IMG/VR virus record: IMGVR_UViG_3300034063_001003
Location: 1 to 62,070 of that record
Strand: one strand, 5' to 3'
Length of the DNA: 62,070 nucleotides
Source: a virus
The notes beneath the pieces were generated by a model that saw nothing but the letters and a program-made list of their open reading frames with translations, did not search any database and was not told the DNA's origin. Shown here in pieces: positions 1 to 8,164 of this stretch (its first letter is position 1; each line of letters opens with the position of its first letter). Made by a program: the position numbers and the translations under genes.

Positions 1-45
1 GGAGACTCAGTAGACGAGCTTTGCGTTCGTCTACTGAGTCTCCTG
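1..45. other. Fold-back inverted repeat at the contig start, probably an assembly artefact
   Basis: Bases 1-17 are the exact reverse complement of bases 29-45, with an 11-base loop. Only bases from 12 onward match the copy at the far end of the window; there the upstream sequence is different and keeps the reading frame of the junction gene. Bases 1-11 are therefore most likely a chimeric fold-back added during library amplification or assembly, and not phage sequence. Confidence 0.75.
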
Positions 46-137
46 GGCCAGCAAGGCTATCCTGCTGAGCAGGCACAGAAGATCGAACCCCAGACCCTCA
101 AGGCCTGGGTGAAAGAGCGTGTCGAGAAGGGTGACCA
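12..137. repeat. Terminal direct repeat, left copy (circular closure overlap)
   Basis: These 126 bases are identical to the final 126 bases of the window. The repeat lies inside a gene, and reading from the right end into base 138 keeps that gene open. It is therefore an assembly overlap of a circular map (permuted genome), and not obviously a biological terminal repeat. A true short direct terminal repeat cannot be excluded from sequence alone. Confidence 0.9.
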
Positions 138-198
138 AGTCGACACAGAGCTGTTTGGCGTGTACATCGGCCAAAAAGCAACCATCAAGACCAAGTGA
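12..198 (+). CDS. C-terminal part of the junction-spanning gene (see 61577-62070)
   Basis: This stretch is the 3' end of the gene that begins at the right edge of the window. Joining 61577-62070 to 138-198 gives one frame of 184 codons ending in TGA. The part here encodes the last ~61 residues, finishing in a basic TIKTK tail. The next gene starts 16 bases downstream, so the two are probably co-transcribed. I do not recognise the family. Confidence 0.85.
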
Positions 199-214
199 AC
201 CAAGGAAATTTATC

Positions 215-988
215 ATGGCAAAGAACGAGATCGCGGAACAAAAGGCCAGCACCGCACTGGCAATCATGAGCGACCTGGAGCAGGACGCTGGCGCCGGCTT
301 TGACGGCATGACGCAGGACGACTATGCACTGCCGTTCCTGCGGCTGCTGACCAGCACCAGCCCTGAGGTGGGGGAAGTGGACGGCGCGCTGCCGGGCATG
401 ATCCTCAACTCTGTGACCGGCGAGCTCTACGACGGCAAGAAGGGCATCACCGTTGTGCCGTGCGCCTACGTGCGCCAGTACATTGAGTGGGCACCCCGCG
501 GCCAGGGCAGCGGTGCACCCGTGCACATCTACCCCGCAACCAGCGACATCCTCGCGCAGACTCACAAGGAGCCTGGCGACAACAAGGACTACCTGGACAA
601 CGGGAACTACATCGAGAACACGGCCAACTACTACGTCATGCTGGTGGGCGCCAATGGCGTGCCGGAGCCGGCGCTCATCACCATGAAGTCCACGCAGCTC
701 AAGAAGAGCCGCAAGTGGAACTCCATGATGCAGTCGGTGAAGATGTCGGGCAAGAACGGCCTCTTCACGCCGCCGATGTACAGCCAGATGTACATGCTGA
801 CCACCGTGGCCGAGTCCAACGACAAGGGCAAGTGGTTTGGATGGGAGATTCAGCGCATTGGCGACGTAGGCAGCGCGGACATCTACAACGCAGCCAAGTC
901 GTTCGCGCAGTCAGTCGGCGCGGGTGATGTCAAGGTCAAGCACGAGAGTGAGTCGGGCGCCACGAGCAACGGGCCAGCTCCATTCTGA
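215..988 (+). CDS. Early DNA-metabolism protein, possibly a ssDNA-binding protein
   Basis: The product is 257 residues. I chose the ATG at 215 because AAGGAAA lies just upstream and the longer frame would overlap the preceding gene. The middle has a conserved-looking block with WAPRGQGSGAPVHIYP, and the C-terminus is a flexible, polar tail ending in PAPF. A short tail ending in proline-phenylalanine is typical of ssDNA-binding proteins, although this one lacks the usual acidic run. Its place directly before primase, helicase and polymerase genes fits a replication accessory role. The SSB assignment is inference. Confidence 0.5.
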   Translation: MAKNEIAEQKASTALAIMSDLEQDAGAGFDGMTQDDYALPFLRLLTSTSPEVGEVDGALPGMILNSVTGELYDGKKGITVVPCAYVRQYIEWAPRGQGSGAPVHIYPATSDILAQTHKEPGDNKDYLDNGNYIENTANYYVMLVGANGVPEPALITMKSTQLKKSRKWNSMMQSVKMSGKNGLFTPPMYSQMYMLTTVAESNDKGKWFGWEIQRIGDVGSADIYNAAKSFAQSVGAGDVKVKHESESGATSNGPAPF

Positions 989-1029
989 TTTTGGGGCCGA
1001 AAGTGGCTGGGTCACTGATAGTTGAGTCA

Positions 1030-1067
1030 TCCTGGGTAGCTCCCAGGAGGCAACACACGGGTACCCG
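1030..1067 (+). promoter_or_regulatory. Structured leader before the primase gene
   Basis: The 118-base gap between the first early gene and the primase contains a 7-bp hairpin (TCCTGGG at 1030-1036 with CCCAGGA at 1042-1048, five-base loop) and a 10-bp palindrome CGGGTACCCG at 1058-1067. No T-run follows, so a terminator is unlikely. It may be an mRNA processing or translation-control element. Confidence 0.3.
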
Positions 1068-1106
1068 CCTGGCCATGAGTAGGCCCCTCCTCACAAGAAA
1101 GAAGAA

Positions 1107-2639
1107 ATGACTGACATCACCAGGTTCAAGGCGATCTTCTCCGGCCTGGACATCGCCTATGGAACATACAAAATCGAGTCCTCACGAGGGGACGGAAAGC
1201 AGGCAGGCAAGGCCGTCGTGGTGCGCAAGCCACCGACTGACGACCTCTGGTCCAAACACCTCGAAGGCGTTGAGCCGAGTCTGGGGATTATTCCGATCAG
1301 GGCGGATAACACGTGCATCTGGGGCTGTATTGACATTGACCAGTATCCACTGGACCACGCCGGGCTCATAAAGAAAATCCGCAGCCTGGACCTGCCCATG
1401 GTGGTGTGCCGCAGCAAGTCCGGCGGCGCTCACGTCTTCCTCTTCATCAAGGACCCCATCCCCGCCTCGGAGATGCAGCGGTTCCTCAAGGCTGCAGCGG
1501 CGCTGCTGGGTGAAGCAGGGCGCGAGATATTCCCCAAGCAGTCAGAGATTCTGGTCGACCGCGGCGACACCGGCAACTTCTTGAACCTGCCCTACTTCGG
1601 CAGCGACCAGACCATGCGCTACGCCATCAAGGACGATGGCACAGCAGCAACCCTTGAAGAGTTCTACGGCCTTTACGACCAATGGGTCCAGCCCACAGAC
1701 CTTCAGTTTCCCGAGCAGCCCAAGCAGGCTGACCACCCAATCAAAGACGGCCCTCCGTGCCTGCAAGCATTGTGCGCGCAGGGCGTACCAGAGGGCACAC
1801 GCAACAACGCGCTCTTCAACATTGGCATCTACCTCAAGAAGGTGCACCCAGTGAACTGGGACAATGCCCTGTCCGAGCACAACTTCAAGTACGTGGCGCC
1901 TCCGCTGCCCAACAACGAGCTGCAGGTCATCATCAAGCAGCTCCACAAGAAGGACTACCGCTACAAGTGCAAGGACGCGCCGCTCAACAGCTTTTGCAAC
2001 AGCGGCCTGTGCAGGACACGCAAGCATGGGATCGGGGCCCACGGGCCAGACGCCCCGCAGATGTCTTCACTGTCCAAGTACAACAGCGACCCGCCCCTGT
2101 GGTTCCTCGACATCAACGGCAAGCGCATCGAGCTCGACACCGAGAGCCTGTTTGCCCAGGCAGCCTTTCAGAAGGCCTGCGTTGAGAAGATTAACCTGCT
2201 GCCGCCCACACTGCGCAAGCAAGACTGGGAGCAGCTCCTCAACGCGTTGCTCAAGGAGATGGTCGAGACTGAGCAGATCACCGAGGCCAGTGAAGACACC
2301 AGCATCACCGGCCGCTTCAACGACCTACTTGAAGAGTTCTGCACCCACCTGCAACAGGCCATGGACCGCGATGAGATTCTCATGGGCCGGCCGTGGACGG
2401 ACGACGAAGAGGCCAAGACTTACTTCCGCATGAAGGACCTCGAAGCGCACCTGGTGCGCAACAACTTCAAGGGCATGACTGCGCCCAAGATGGCCCAGCG
2501 CATCCGCGACCTCGGGGGCGAACCCATAAGCCTCTTCTTGAAGAACAGAGCGGCGCGCTGTTGGCGCATCCCGCGCTTTGACCGGCAAGACGCCCCATTC
2601 GCAACGCCCGAGCAACGCACCCAGAGGAGCCCATTCTGA
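1107..2639 (+). CDS. Archaeo-eukaryotic-type primase (AEP / primase-polymerase)
   Basis: This 510-residue protein carries the three AEP core motifs. These are the metal-binding DxD (D76, D78 in GCIDIDQY), the SGGAH block at 105-109 followed by a hydrophobic strand, and a NFLNLPYF strand near 157-164. The pattern is closest to the primase domain described from TOTE-type conflict systems and many phages. Around residues 285-312 a cysteine-rich segment resembles a zinc-binding primase C-terminal element, followed by a ~200-residue helical tail. It would synthesise primers for the adjacent family A polymerase. Its stop shares one base with the next start. Confidence 0.85.
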   Translation: MTDITRFKAIFSGLDIAYGTYKIESSRGDGKQAGKAVVVRKPPTDDLWSKHLEGVEPSLGIIPIRADNTCIWGCIDIDQYPLDHAGLIKKIRSLDLPMVVCRSKSGGAHVFLFIKDPIPASEMQRFLKAAAALLGEAGREIFPKQSEILVDRGDTGNFLNLPYFGSDQTMRYAIKDDGTAATLEEFYGLYDQWVQPTDLQFPEQPKQADHPIKDGPPCLQALCAQGVPEGTRNNALFNIGIYLKKVHPVNWDNALSEHNFKYVAPPLPNNELQVIIKQLHKKDYRYKCKDAPLNSFCNSGLCRTRKHGIGAHGPDAPQMSSLSKYNSDPPLWFLDINGKRIELDTESLFAQAAFQKACVEKINLLPPTLRKQDWEQLLNALLKEMVETEQITEASEDTSITGRFNDLLEEFCTHLQQAMDRDEILMGRPWTDDEEAKTYFRMKDLEAHLVRNNFKGMTAPKMAQRIRDLGGEPISLFLKNRAARCWRIPRFDRQDAPFATPEQRTQRSPF

Positions 2640-2875
2640 TGCTCAAGATCGACGGACACGACAACGCCATCATCGGGCCTGCAATGGTCTGGCGGGACAA
2701 GGGACTGTGCAGCGCACTGGTGTACGACGCCGAGCAGATCAGGGAGAACCTGATCAAGCAGGGCATGACGCACGAAGAAGCACGCGAGTTCATCGAGTTC
2801 AACATCGAAGGCGCCTACGTGGGCGAGCACACGCCGGTGTTGGTGTGGCCAGCGGACGAGTGGGAGGAAGAATGA
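2639..2875 (+). CDS. Small acidic early protein of unknown function
   Basis: The 78-residue product is acidic (C-terminal EWEEE) and is translationally coupled to both neighbours: its ATG shares a base with the primase stop, and its TGA overlaps the helicase ATG. It contains DKGLCSALVYDAEQI and an EEAREFIEFNIEGAY helix. Small proteins of this look recur in phage replication operons. I assign no function. Its position suggests a replisome accessory. Confidence 0.75.
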   Translation: MLKIDGHDNAIIGPAMVWRDKGLCSALVYDAEQIRENLIKQGMTHEEAREFIEFNIEGAYVGEHTPVLVWPADEWEEE

Positions 2876-4371
2876 ACATCACCAAAGTTTTCGGCCCACC
2901 CGGCAGCGGCAAGACGACGTTCTTGTTGGGCATCGTAGAGACAGAGCTGGGCCGCTCAGTGCACCCGAGCCAGATCGGCTACTTTGCCTTCACCAAGAAG
3001 GCGGCCACCGAAGCGCGCGACAGGGCCATCCAGAAGTTCCCGCACCTGAACCCCGACACGGACTTCCCATGGTTTCGAACGCTGCACAGCCTGGCGTACC
3101 GGTGCCTTGCCATCAGCACCAAGGACATGATGGCGCCTGAGCACTACAGGGAGTTCGCCCTGGAGGCCGGCATTGAGCTTGCCATCGAGAGCGGCGAGGA
3201 AGAGTTTGCCGTGAAGGCGGACAACCCCATCCTCAACGAGATCAACATCGCACGGATCAAGGGCCTGGACCTGCGCACTCACTACAACCAGTCGCAGATG
3301 GAGATCGAGTGGTTTCACTTCGAGTACGTCGAGCGCGCCTATCGCCACTACAAGACCAGCCGCAACCTGCTGGACTTCACCGACCTGCTGGAGCAGGCTT
3401 GCCAGTTCCCCGAGCGCCTGCCGCGCCTGGAGTCCCTGATCATTGACGAGGCGCAGGACCTCTCGCGTTTGCAATGGAGGCTGGTCGAGCAGTTGGCACT
3501 GCGCGCCCAGCGCTGCTTTCTGGCAGGCGACGACGATCAGGCCGTCTACACCTGGGCCGGAGCAGACGTCGACAGCTTCCTGAACTTCGAGGGCCAGATC
3601 AAGGTCCTCGACCAGTCCTACCGCGTCCCGGCCAAGGTGCACGCCCTGGCCGACCGCGTGGTGCACCGCATCCGCAAGCGCCAGCCCAAGGTCTGGAAGG
3701 CCCGCGAGGAGGCGGGCAGCGTCCACTACTACAACGACTTCCAGCAGGTCGACATCACCGCCGGCAACTGGCTCATCCTGGCCAGCACCAATTACATGCT
3801 CACCGACATGCACGACTGGATCAAGAGCCAGGGCTTGCTGTTCGAGCGCCACGGCCAACGCAGCGTCAGCGAAGCAGTGCTCACCGCGGTGCTGGGCTGG
3901 GAGAAGCTGCGCAAGGGCGGGGAGGTGCCCTACCCGGTCGTCAAGCACGTCTACAAGTACCTCGACAGCAGCTGCATCAAGCACGGCCACAAGATGCTGC
4001 GCACGGCCGACACGACCGCCAGCTACACGCTCGATCTGTTGAAAGAAAAGCATGGGCTTCTTTCCACAGAAATCTGGCACAAGGCGCTGACCAAGATCAG
4101 CGAAGAGAGGCGCGACTACCTGATCTCGCTCTTGCGTCGCAACACACGGCTCACGGGCCACGTGCCAATCAAGCTGTCCACGATCCACGGCGCCAAGGGC
4201 GGGGAGGCGGACAACGTCCTGCTGCTCACGGACCTGTCGACTAGGTTTGCCAAGGACTACGACAAGAACTCCGACGACATTAACCGGCTGCTGTACGTGG
4301 GCATCACCCGCGCCAAGCAGACACTGCATGTTGTCCTACCCAAGAACGAGCAAAAAGGATTTCGACTATGA
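2872..4371 (+). CDS. UvrD/Rep-like superfamily 1 DNA helicase
   Basis: This 499-residue protein has the full SF1 helicase set. Walker A is GPPGSGKTT at residues 8-16, motif II is LIIDEAQD, and motif III is in GDDDQAVYTWAGAD with its stacking aromatic. Near the end come motif V (STIHGAKGGEADNV) and motif VI (YVGITRAKQTLHVV). It is shorter than bacterial UvrD (~720), as phage versions often are. The ATG at 2872 overlaps the upstream stop as ATGA and its own stop overlaps the polymerase start, so primase, helicase and polymerase form one coupled unit. It presumably unwinds DNA 3'-5' at the fork. Confidence 0.92.
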   Translation: MNITKVFGPPGSGKTTFLLGIVETELGRSVHPSQIGYFAFTKKAATEARDRAIQKFPHLNPDTDFPWFRTLHSLAYRCLAISTKDMMAPEHYREFALEAGIELAIESGEEEFAVKADNPILNEINIARIKGLDLRTHYNQSQMEIEWFHFEYVERAYRHYKTSRNLLDFTDLLEQACQFPERLPRLESLIIDEAQDLSRLQWRLVEQLALRAQRCFLAGDDDQAVYTWAGADVDSFLNFEGQIKVLDQSYRVPAKVHALADRVVHRIRKRQPKVWKAREEAGSVHYYNDFQQVDITAGNWLILASTNYMLTDMHDWIKSQGLLFERHGQRSVSEAVLTAVLGWEKLRKGGEVPYPVVKHVYKYLDSSCIKHGHKMLRTADTTASYTLDLLKEKHGLLSTEIWHKALTKISEERRDYLISLLRRNTRLTGHVPIKLSTIHGAKGGEADNVLLLTDLSTRFAKDYDKNSDDINRLLYVGITRAKQTLHVVLPKNEQKGFRL

Positions 4372-6245
4372 AACGCGACACCAAGACCATGTCCATGTTC
4401 CCCCGGATTTCCGAGTGGGTGCCCCCTCAATCATTCCCCAACCTGAGCGAAGCCAAGGAGATTGCAATTGACCTCGAAACGTGTGATCCCAACATGGAAT
4501 CAATGGGCCCTGGCTGGCCTCGCAACGACGGTTACATTGTGGGCTACGCTGTGGCCGTCGACGGTTGGGCAGGCTATTTTCCTGTTGCTCATGGCGGTGG
4601 CGGTAACCTTGATCGCCGGATTGTTGATCGCTGGGTGCGAGATGTACTCGCAACGCCAGCAGACAAGATCATGCACAACGCAGCCTACGACCTCGGCTGG
4701 CTCAAAGCCTCCGGCTTCGAGGTGAATGGCACGATCTATGACACCATGCTGGCAGCGCCGCTGCTCGACGAGAACCGGTTCAGCTACGCCTTGAACAGCC
4801 TGGGCTTTGACTACCTCAAGGAGATCAAGAGCGAGCAAGGCTTGAAGGAGGCGGCGCAGGACTTCGGCGTGCACGCCAAGAAGGAGTTGTGGAAGCTGCC
4901 GGCCATGCACGTGGGCGAGTACGCGGAGCAGGACGCGGCCCTCACGCTCAAGCTCTGGCACCATTTCAAGGCGCTGATGCGCAACGACGAGGTCGAGTCG
5001 ATCTTCCAGCTTGAAACAGAGGTGCTGCCGGTGCTGGTGGACATCACGCTCAAGGGCATCCGCTTCAATCGCGCCGAGTGCGAGGCCAAGATGGAAGAGA
5101 TGCGGACCAAGGAGCAGGACATCCTGAAGTACATCAAGAACCAGGCCGGCGTGAAGGTGGACATCTGGGCCGCGGCCAGCGTCGCCCATGCTTTTGACAA
5201 GCTGGGCATCCAGTACCCACGCACCGCCCAGGGCGCGCCGAGCTTTACCAAGAGCTTCCTGGACACGCACGAGCACCCCATGGCCAAGATGATCGTGGAG
5301 GCCCGGGAGCTCAACAAGACCCACGGCACGTTCCTGGAGCCCTACTTGCGCCACAGCGCCAAGGACGGGCGCATTCACACCCACTTCAACCAGATGCGCA
5401 ACGAGGACGGCGGCACGGTCACCGGGCGCCTGTCGGCGGCCAACCCCAACCTGCAGCAGGTGCCGGCCAGGCATGAGGTGATCGGACCGCTGGTGCGGGG
5501 CTTGTTCCTGCCGGAGGAGGGCCAGCTTTGGGCGGCAAACGACTTCTCCTCGCAGGAACCGCGCTTGCTGGTGCACTATGCCACACTTCTGGGCCTGCCG
5601 GGTGCTGAGAAGATGGCGCAGGCCTACCGCGACAACCCAGATACCGACTTCCACCAGATGGTCGCGGACATGGCCAGCATCAAGCGCAAGGCGGCCAAGA
5701 CGATCGGCCTGGGGCTGATGTACGGCATGGGCAAGCCCAAGCTGGCGGGTAGCCTGGACTTGCCGTTGGACGAGGCCAGCGAGCTGATCGCCACCTTCCA
5801 CAGCAAGGTCCCCTTCCTCAAGGGCACCGTGGACGCGGTGATGAAGCGCATCGAGCACCCGGCCTCGGGCGGCGCGATCCGCACGCTGCTGGGCCGCAAA
5901 TGCCGCTTCCCGTTGTGGGAGCCAGTGGAGTGGGGCGTCAACAAGGCGCTGCCGCGCGAGCAGGCAGTCATTGAATACGGCTCACGGATCAAGCGCGCCG
6001 GCACCTACAAGGGCCTGAACAGGCTCATCCAGGGCTCGGCCGCCGACCAGACCAAGGCGGGCATGGTGGCGCTGGCCAAGGCCGGCTTTGACATCCGCCT
6101 GCAAGTGCACGACGAGATCGCCCTGTCGGTCAAGAGCGTTGAGGAGGCCCGCGAGGCTGCAGACATCATGGCCAAGGCCGTGAAGCTGGAAGTGCCCAGC
6201 CGAGTGGACGTTGAGACTGGACCGAGCTGGGGGGCCGCGGCATAA
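4368..6245 (+). CDS. Family A DNA polymerase with 3'-5' exonuclease domain (Leu-762 type)
   Basis: The 625-residue enzyme has an N-terminal proofreading domain (DLET at 35-38, HNAAYD at 102-107, YAEQD at 184-188). The polymerase domain has motif A from D392, motif B R440-K444-L448-Y452 and motif C HDE at 581-583. There is no 5'-3' exonuclease domain, as is usual in phages. Aligning motif B to E. coli Pol I puts leucine (L448) where Pol I has F762. Substitution at this position is known to alter dideoxynucleotide discrimination, speed and fidelity. It is the last gene before a terminator. Confidence 0.97.
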   Translation: MKRDTKTMSMFPRISEWVPPQSFPNLSEAKEIAIDLETCDPNMESMGPGWPRNDGYIVGYAVAVDGWAGYFPVAHGGGGNLDRRIVDRWVRDVLATPADKIMHNAAYDLGWLKASGFEVNGTIYDTMLAAPLLDENRFSYALNSLGFDYLKEIKSEQGLKEAAQDFGVHAKKELWKLPAMHVGEYAEQDAALTLKLWHHFKALMRNDEVESIFQLETEVLPVLVDITLKGIRFNRAECEAKMEEMRTKEQDILKYIKNQAGVKVDIWAAASVAHAFDKLGIQYPRTAQGAPSFTKSFLDTHEHPMAKMIVEARELNKTHGTFLEPYLRHSAKDGRIHTHFNQMRNEDGGTVTGRLSAANPNLQQVPARHEVIGPLVRGLFLPEEGQLWAANDFSSQEPRLLVHYATLLGLPGAEKMAQAYRDNPDTDFHQMVADMASIKRKAAKTIGLGLMYGMGKPKLAGSLDLPLDEASELIATFHSKVPFLKGTVDAVMKRIEHPASGGAIRTLLGRKCRFPLWEPVEWGVNKALPREQAVIEYGSRIKRAGTYKGLNRLIQGSAADQTKAGMVALAKAGFDIRLQVHDEIALSVKSVEEAREAADIMAKAVKLEVPSRVDVETGPSWGAAA

Positions 6246-6293
6246 TTCCCTCAGGGCTTCTTGCAGTTGCCCTTTGGGGGAAGTCTCCAACTT

Positions 6294-6321
6294 GGCCAGG
6301 CCGCGTGCCTGGCCTCTTTTT
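6294..6321 (+). terminator. Rho-independent terminator after the polymerase gene
   Basis: GGCCAGGC at 6294-6301 pairs with GCCTGGCC at 6307-6314 around a five-base loop, followed by TCTTTTT. It ends the primase-helicase-polymerase unit just before the next gene's AGAAAGGAG ribosome site. Because the next gene is only 18 bases downstream, termination may be partial. Confidence 0.8.
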
Positions 6322-6338
6322 CCACAGAAAGGAGAATC

Positions 6339-6716
6339 ATGCCTACATGGGTTAAGAACAGAGTGGTTCCGGCCTATCCGGAGCCTTACGTGCGCAAGCG
6401 CAAGAGAGGCAGGCCGAAGAAGAACGGCCGCCCAAAGAAGGACCGCTGGCAGGAGATGCGCGCGTCGCCCTCCAAGCGCACCGGCAGCCGCTTCCGTACC
6501 GTGTCCATGCCTGAAGAAGCGTACTTCATGCTCGACGAGATGAGCCTGTTTTACAAGTCCCCGAAGAGCGGACTATTGGCCAAGCTGGTAGAGGCTGCAT
6601 TCGAGAAGGCACACAAAGAGTCACTCACCCTTCAACGTATCAACGAGAACAGAAAGAAAGAGGTCCCCAATGAAGCATCAGACGGAGATATCCCTGCCCG
6701 TAGAACTCACTTTTGA
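6339..6716 (+). CDS. Basic, probable DNA-binding protein with AT-hook-like RGRPKK motifs
   Basis: The start is the ATG at 6339, preceded by AGAAAGGAG. The 125-residue product has a strongly basic segment (KRKRGRPKKNGRPKK, ~residues 20-34) containing two GRP cores like AT-hooks. It is followed by a strand-helix-helix stretch (residues ~50-92) that could be a ribbon-helix-helix fold. Placement directly after the replication terminator suggests a nucleoid- or transcription-modulating early protein. The DNA-binding role is inferred from composition and motif. Confidence 0.65.
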   Translation: MPTWVKNRVVPAYPEPYVRKRKRGRPKKNGRPKKDRWQEMRASPSKRTGSRFRTVSMPEEAYFMLDEMSLFYKSPKSGLLAKLVEAAFEKAHKESLTLQRINENRKKEVPNEASDGDIPARRTHF

Positions 6717-6894
6717 GGTCTGGGAAGAGATCAGACTTACAGGCATAGAAATGCCTGCGGAGCTACACTTAAAACGCGTCATGCTGCCGGTGATTGGGCC
6801 GAGCAACAAGCTGCGCTACATCGACATCACCAACAGCATCTCCGAGGCCCAGAAGCTGCTCTGGGAGGAGGAGTTTCTTGAGTCCCAGTCATGA
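6670..6894 (+). CDS. Small early protein, unknown
   Basis: This 74-residue frame overlaps the end of the preceding gene by 47 bases, and its TGA overlaps the next ATG. An AAGAGG ribosome site lies seven bases before the ATG. The sequence has alternating strand-like stretches (ISLPVELTFEVWEEI) and an acidic C-terminus (LLWEEEFLESQS). I recognise no family. Confidence 0.65.
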   Translation: MKHQTEISLPVELTFEVWEEIRLTGIEMPAELHLKRVMLPVIGPSNKLRYIDITNSISEAQKLLWEEEFLESQS

Positions 6895-7067
6895 AGCTAT
6901 CTGATATCCTGCGCGACCTGGCCAAGTACCCAAGCCACTCCCTTATCAGACCGTACCTTCAAGCCGCGGCAGACAAGATTGACGAGAGCCATTTGTGGCG
7001 TGAAGCGTGGCTGAGAGCAGAAAAAAGAGTTGAGGAGTTGACAAAAGAATTGGAGTCGCTAAGATAG
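6891..7067 (+). CDS. Very small helical protein (58 residues)
   Basis: The ATG at 6891 overlaps the previous stop as ATGA. The product starts MKLSDILRDLAKYPSH and ends in a charged heptad-like helix (AEKRVEELTKELESLR) that could form a coiled coil. The coupling pattern matches that of neighbouring real genes. Function unknown. Confidence 0.6.
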   Translation: MKLSDILRDLAKYPSHSLIRPYLQAAADKIDESHLWREAWLRAEKRVEELTKELESLR

Positions 7068-7096
7068 CGTTTCCACGAACAGAAAGGAGAAAGAAG

Positions 7097-7240
7097 ATGA
7101 GCCCTAAGTTACAGCCCTGGCCCTGGCCATTCCCTCAGTGGGATGGCACTCGTTGGGTCATGCCTGCTGAGCAGGCACCTGAAGAATTCTTGAAGCGCCC
7201 CGATGCGCCTGTCGAAGAACTTGAGGAGGCACCGTTTTGA
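7097..7240 (+). CDS. Very small proline/tryptophan-rich protein (47 residues)
   Basis: The ATG at 7097 follows the phage's AGAAAGGAGAAAG leader. The N-terminus is LQPWPWPFPQWDG, and the rest is acidic, ending EELEEAPF. The excellent ribosome site and the four-base overlap with the next gene support it as real despite its size. Function unknown. Confidence 0.6.
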   Translation: MSPKLQPWPWPFPQWDGTRWVMPAEQAPEEFLKRPDAPVEELEEAPF

Positions 7241-7476
7241 ACCCCGATGTCTTTAAAGCCCTAGCTGCCAGTGGGCGTTACTACAACACCGGCAAAGTAC
7301 TCATTGGCCTGCAATACAACAAGCCTCTCCCGCAGCTCAACAGCGACGAGGAGCTCGTGCAAGCAGGACTGCTGGGCATCCCCAAGAAGCGCCCCTTGGC
7401 CACCTTTTCCCTCTGCTTGGTGTATGGACTTGCCGTCTTTGCGGCCGGCTCGTACGTCGCCAAGCTTCTTGCCTGA
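7237..7476 (+). CDS. Small membrane-anchored early protein (TTG start)
   Basis: The 79-residue frame opens with TTG at 7237, overlapping the TGA of the preceding gene. Upstream CTTGAGGAGG supplies a ribosome site. The C-terminal ~25 residues (ATFSLCLVYGLAVFAAGSYV) form a single transmembrane helix with almost nothing after it, so the N-terminal 50 residues probably face the cytoplasm. Early phage membrane peptides of this type often alter host envelope or division functions; here that is only a guess. Confidence 0.65.
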   Translation: MNPDVFKALAASGRYYNTGKVLIGLQYNKPLPQLNSDEELVQAGLLGIPKKRPLATFSLCLVYGLAVFAAGSYVAKLLA

Positions 7477-7502
7477 CCTCCAACCATTTAAGGAGAACCC
7501 CC

Positions 7503-8000
7503 GTGAAAACTGCAAAAGCAAAATCCAAAACCGCCCAGGTCCGCGAGTTCCTGGCCAAGAACCCCAACGCCAAGGCCAAGGACGTGGCCACGAAGTTTGG
7601 CGTCTCAGCGCCCGTGGTCTACGTAGTGCTCAGGCACATCAAGGAGCAAGCCGAAAAGATCGCCCAAGAGGGGGCGGCACAGGTGCAGCAAGAAGAGGTG
7701 TCGACCACGCTGACCGTCCACGAGGGCGGAGGCATCGTCGCGATACTCACGGAGCGCGGCGACCGCTACGGTAAGTTTTCTGGCCACGCCAAGATCACGC
7801 AGGACATCAAGCGTGCGATGTCAGAGCATGCCCGTCTGCACAACAAGACCTTCACCGATAGCCAGTGGGAGTCATTGGAGATGATCGCCCACAAGATCGG
7901 CCGCATCGTCAACGGCGACCCGGATCACGTCGATAGCTGGGTTGACATTGCTGGCTACGCCCAACTGGTTGCCGACGAGTTGCAAGGAGTGGAGCGATGA
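7503..8000 (+). CDS. DUF6378-like phage protein with N-terminal HTH
   Basis: This 165-residue protein starts at GTG 7503 behind AAGGAG. Residues ~10-45 look like a helix-turn-helix (VREFLAKNPNAKAKDVATKF, then VSAPVVYVVLRHI). Residues ~80-160 hold the block ERGDRYGKFSGHAKITQDIK with ESLEMIAHKIGRIVNGDPDH, then WVDIAGYAQLVADEL, which I recognise as the phage domain now called DUF6378. Stand-alone versions usually lack the HTH, so this is a fusion. Biochemical role unknown. Confidence 0.75.
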   Translation: MKTAKAKSKTAQVREFLAKNPNAKAKDVATKFGVSAPVVYVVLRHIKEQAEKIAQEGAAQVQQEEVSTTLTVHEGGGIVAILTERGDRYGKFSGHAKITQDIKRAMSEHARLHNKTFTDSQWESLEMIAHKIGRIVNGDPDHVDSWVDIAGYAQLVADELQGVER

Positions 8001-8164
8001 GCGAACTTCTTCCTATCGTAGGCATCATCTGGGTTGCCGCTGCGTGGCTCACGCATGTGGTCACCTGCTTGAGCGCGGCCAAGTGGGGCTTCCTCATTGC
8101 AGGGGCCATCTTCTTTCCGGTCGGGTGCGTGCACGGCACAGGCATTTGGTTTGGGGTGTTCTGA
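7997..8164 (+). CDS. Small two-helix membrane protein (55 residues)
   Basis: The ATG at 7997 overlaps the previous stop (ATGA) and its TGA shares a base with the next ATG. Two hydrophobic spans are visible (about residues 5-25 and 30-53), the second rich in glycine and aromatic residues. It sits immediately before a lipoprotein gene, so the pair may act together at the envelope. Confidence 0.6.
   Translation: MSELLPIVGIIWVAAAWLTHVVTCLSAAKWGFLIAGAIFFPVGCVHGTGIWFGVF

Noticed and set aside
2956-4329. 457-codon open frame on the minus strand opposite the UvrD helicase
   Set aside because: It is the exact antisense shadow of a gene with clear helicase motifs, has leucine/valine-heavy composition typical of GC-rich antisense frames, and lacks a ribosome site.
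4500-5858. 452-codon minus-strand frame opposite the DNA polymerase
   Set aside because: Antisense shadow of a family A polymerase; no domain and no start signal.
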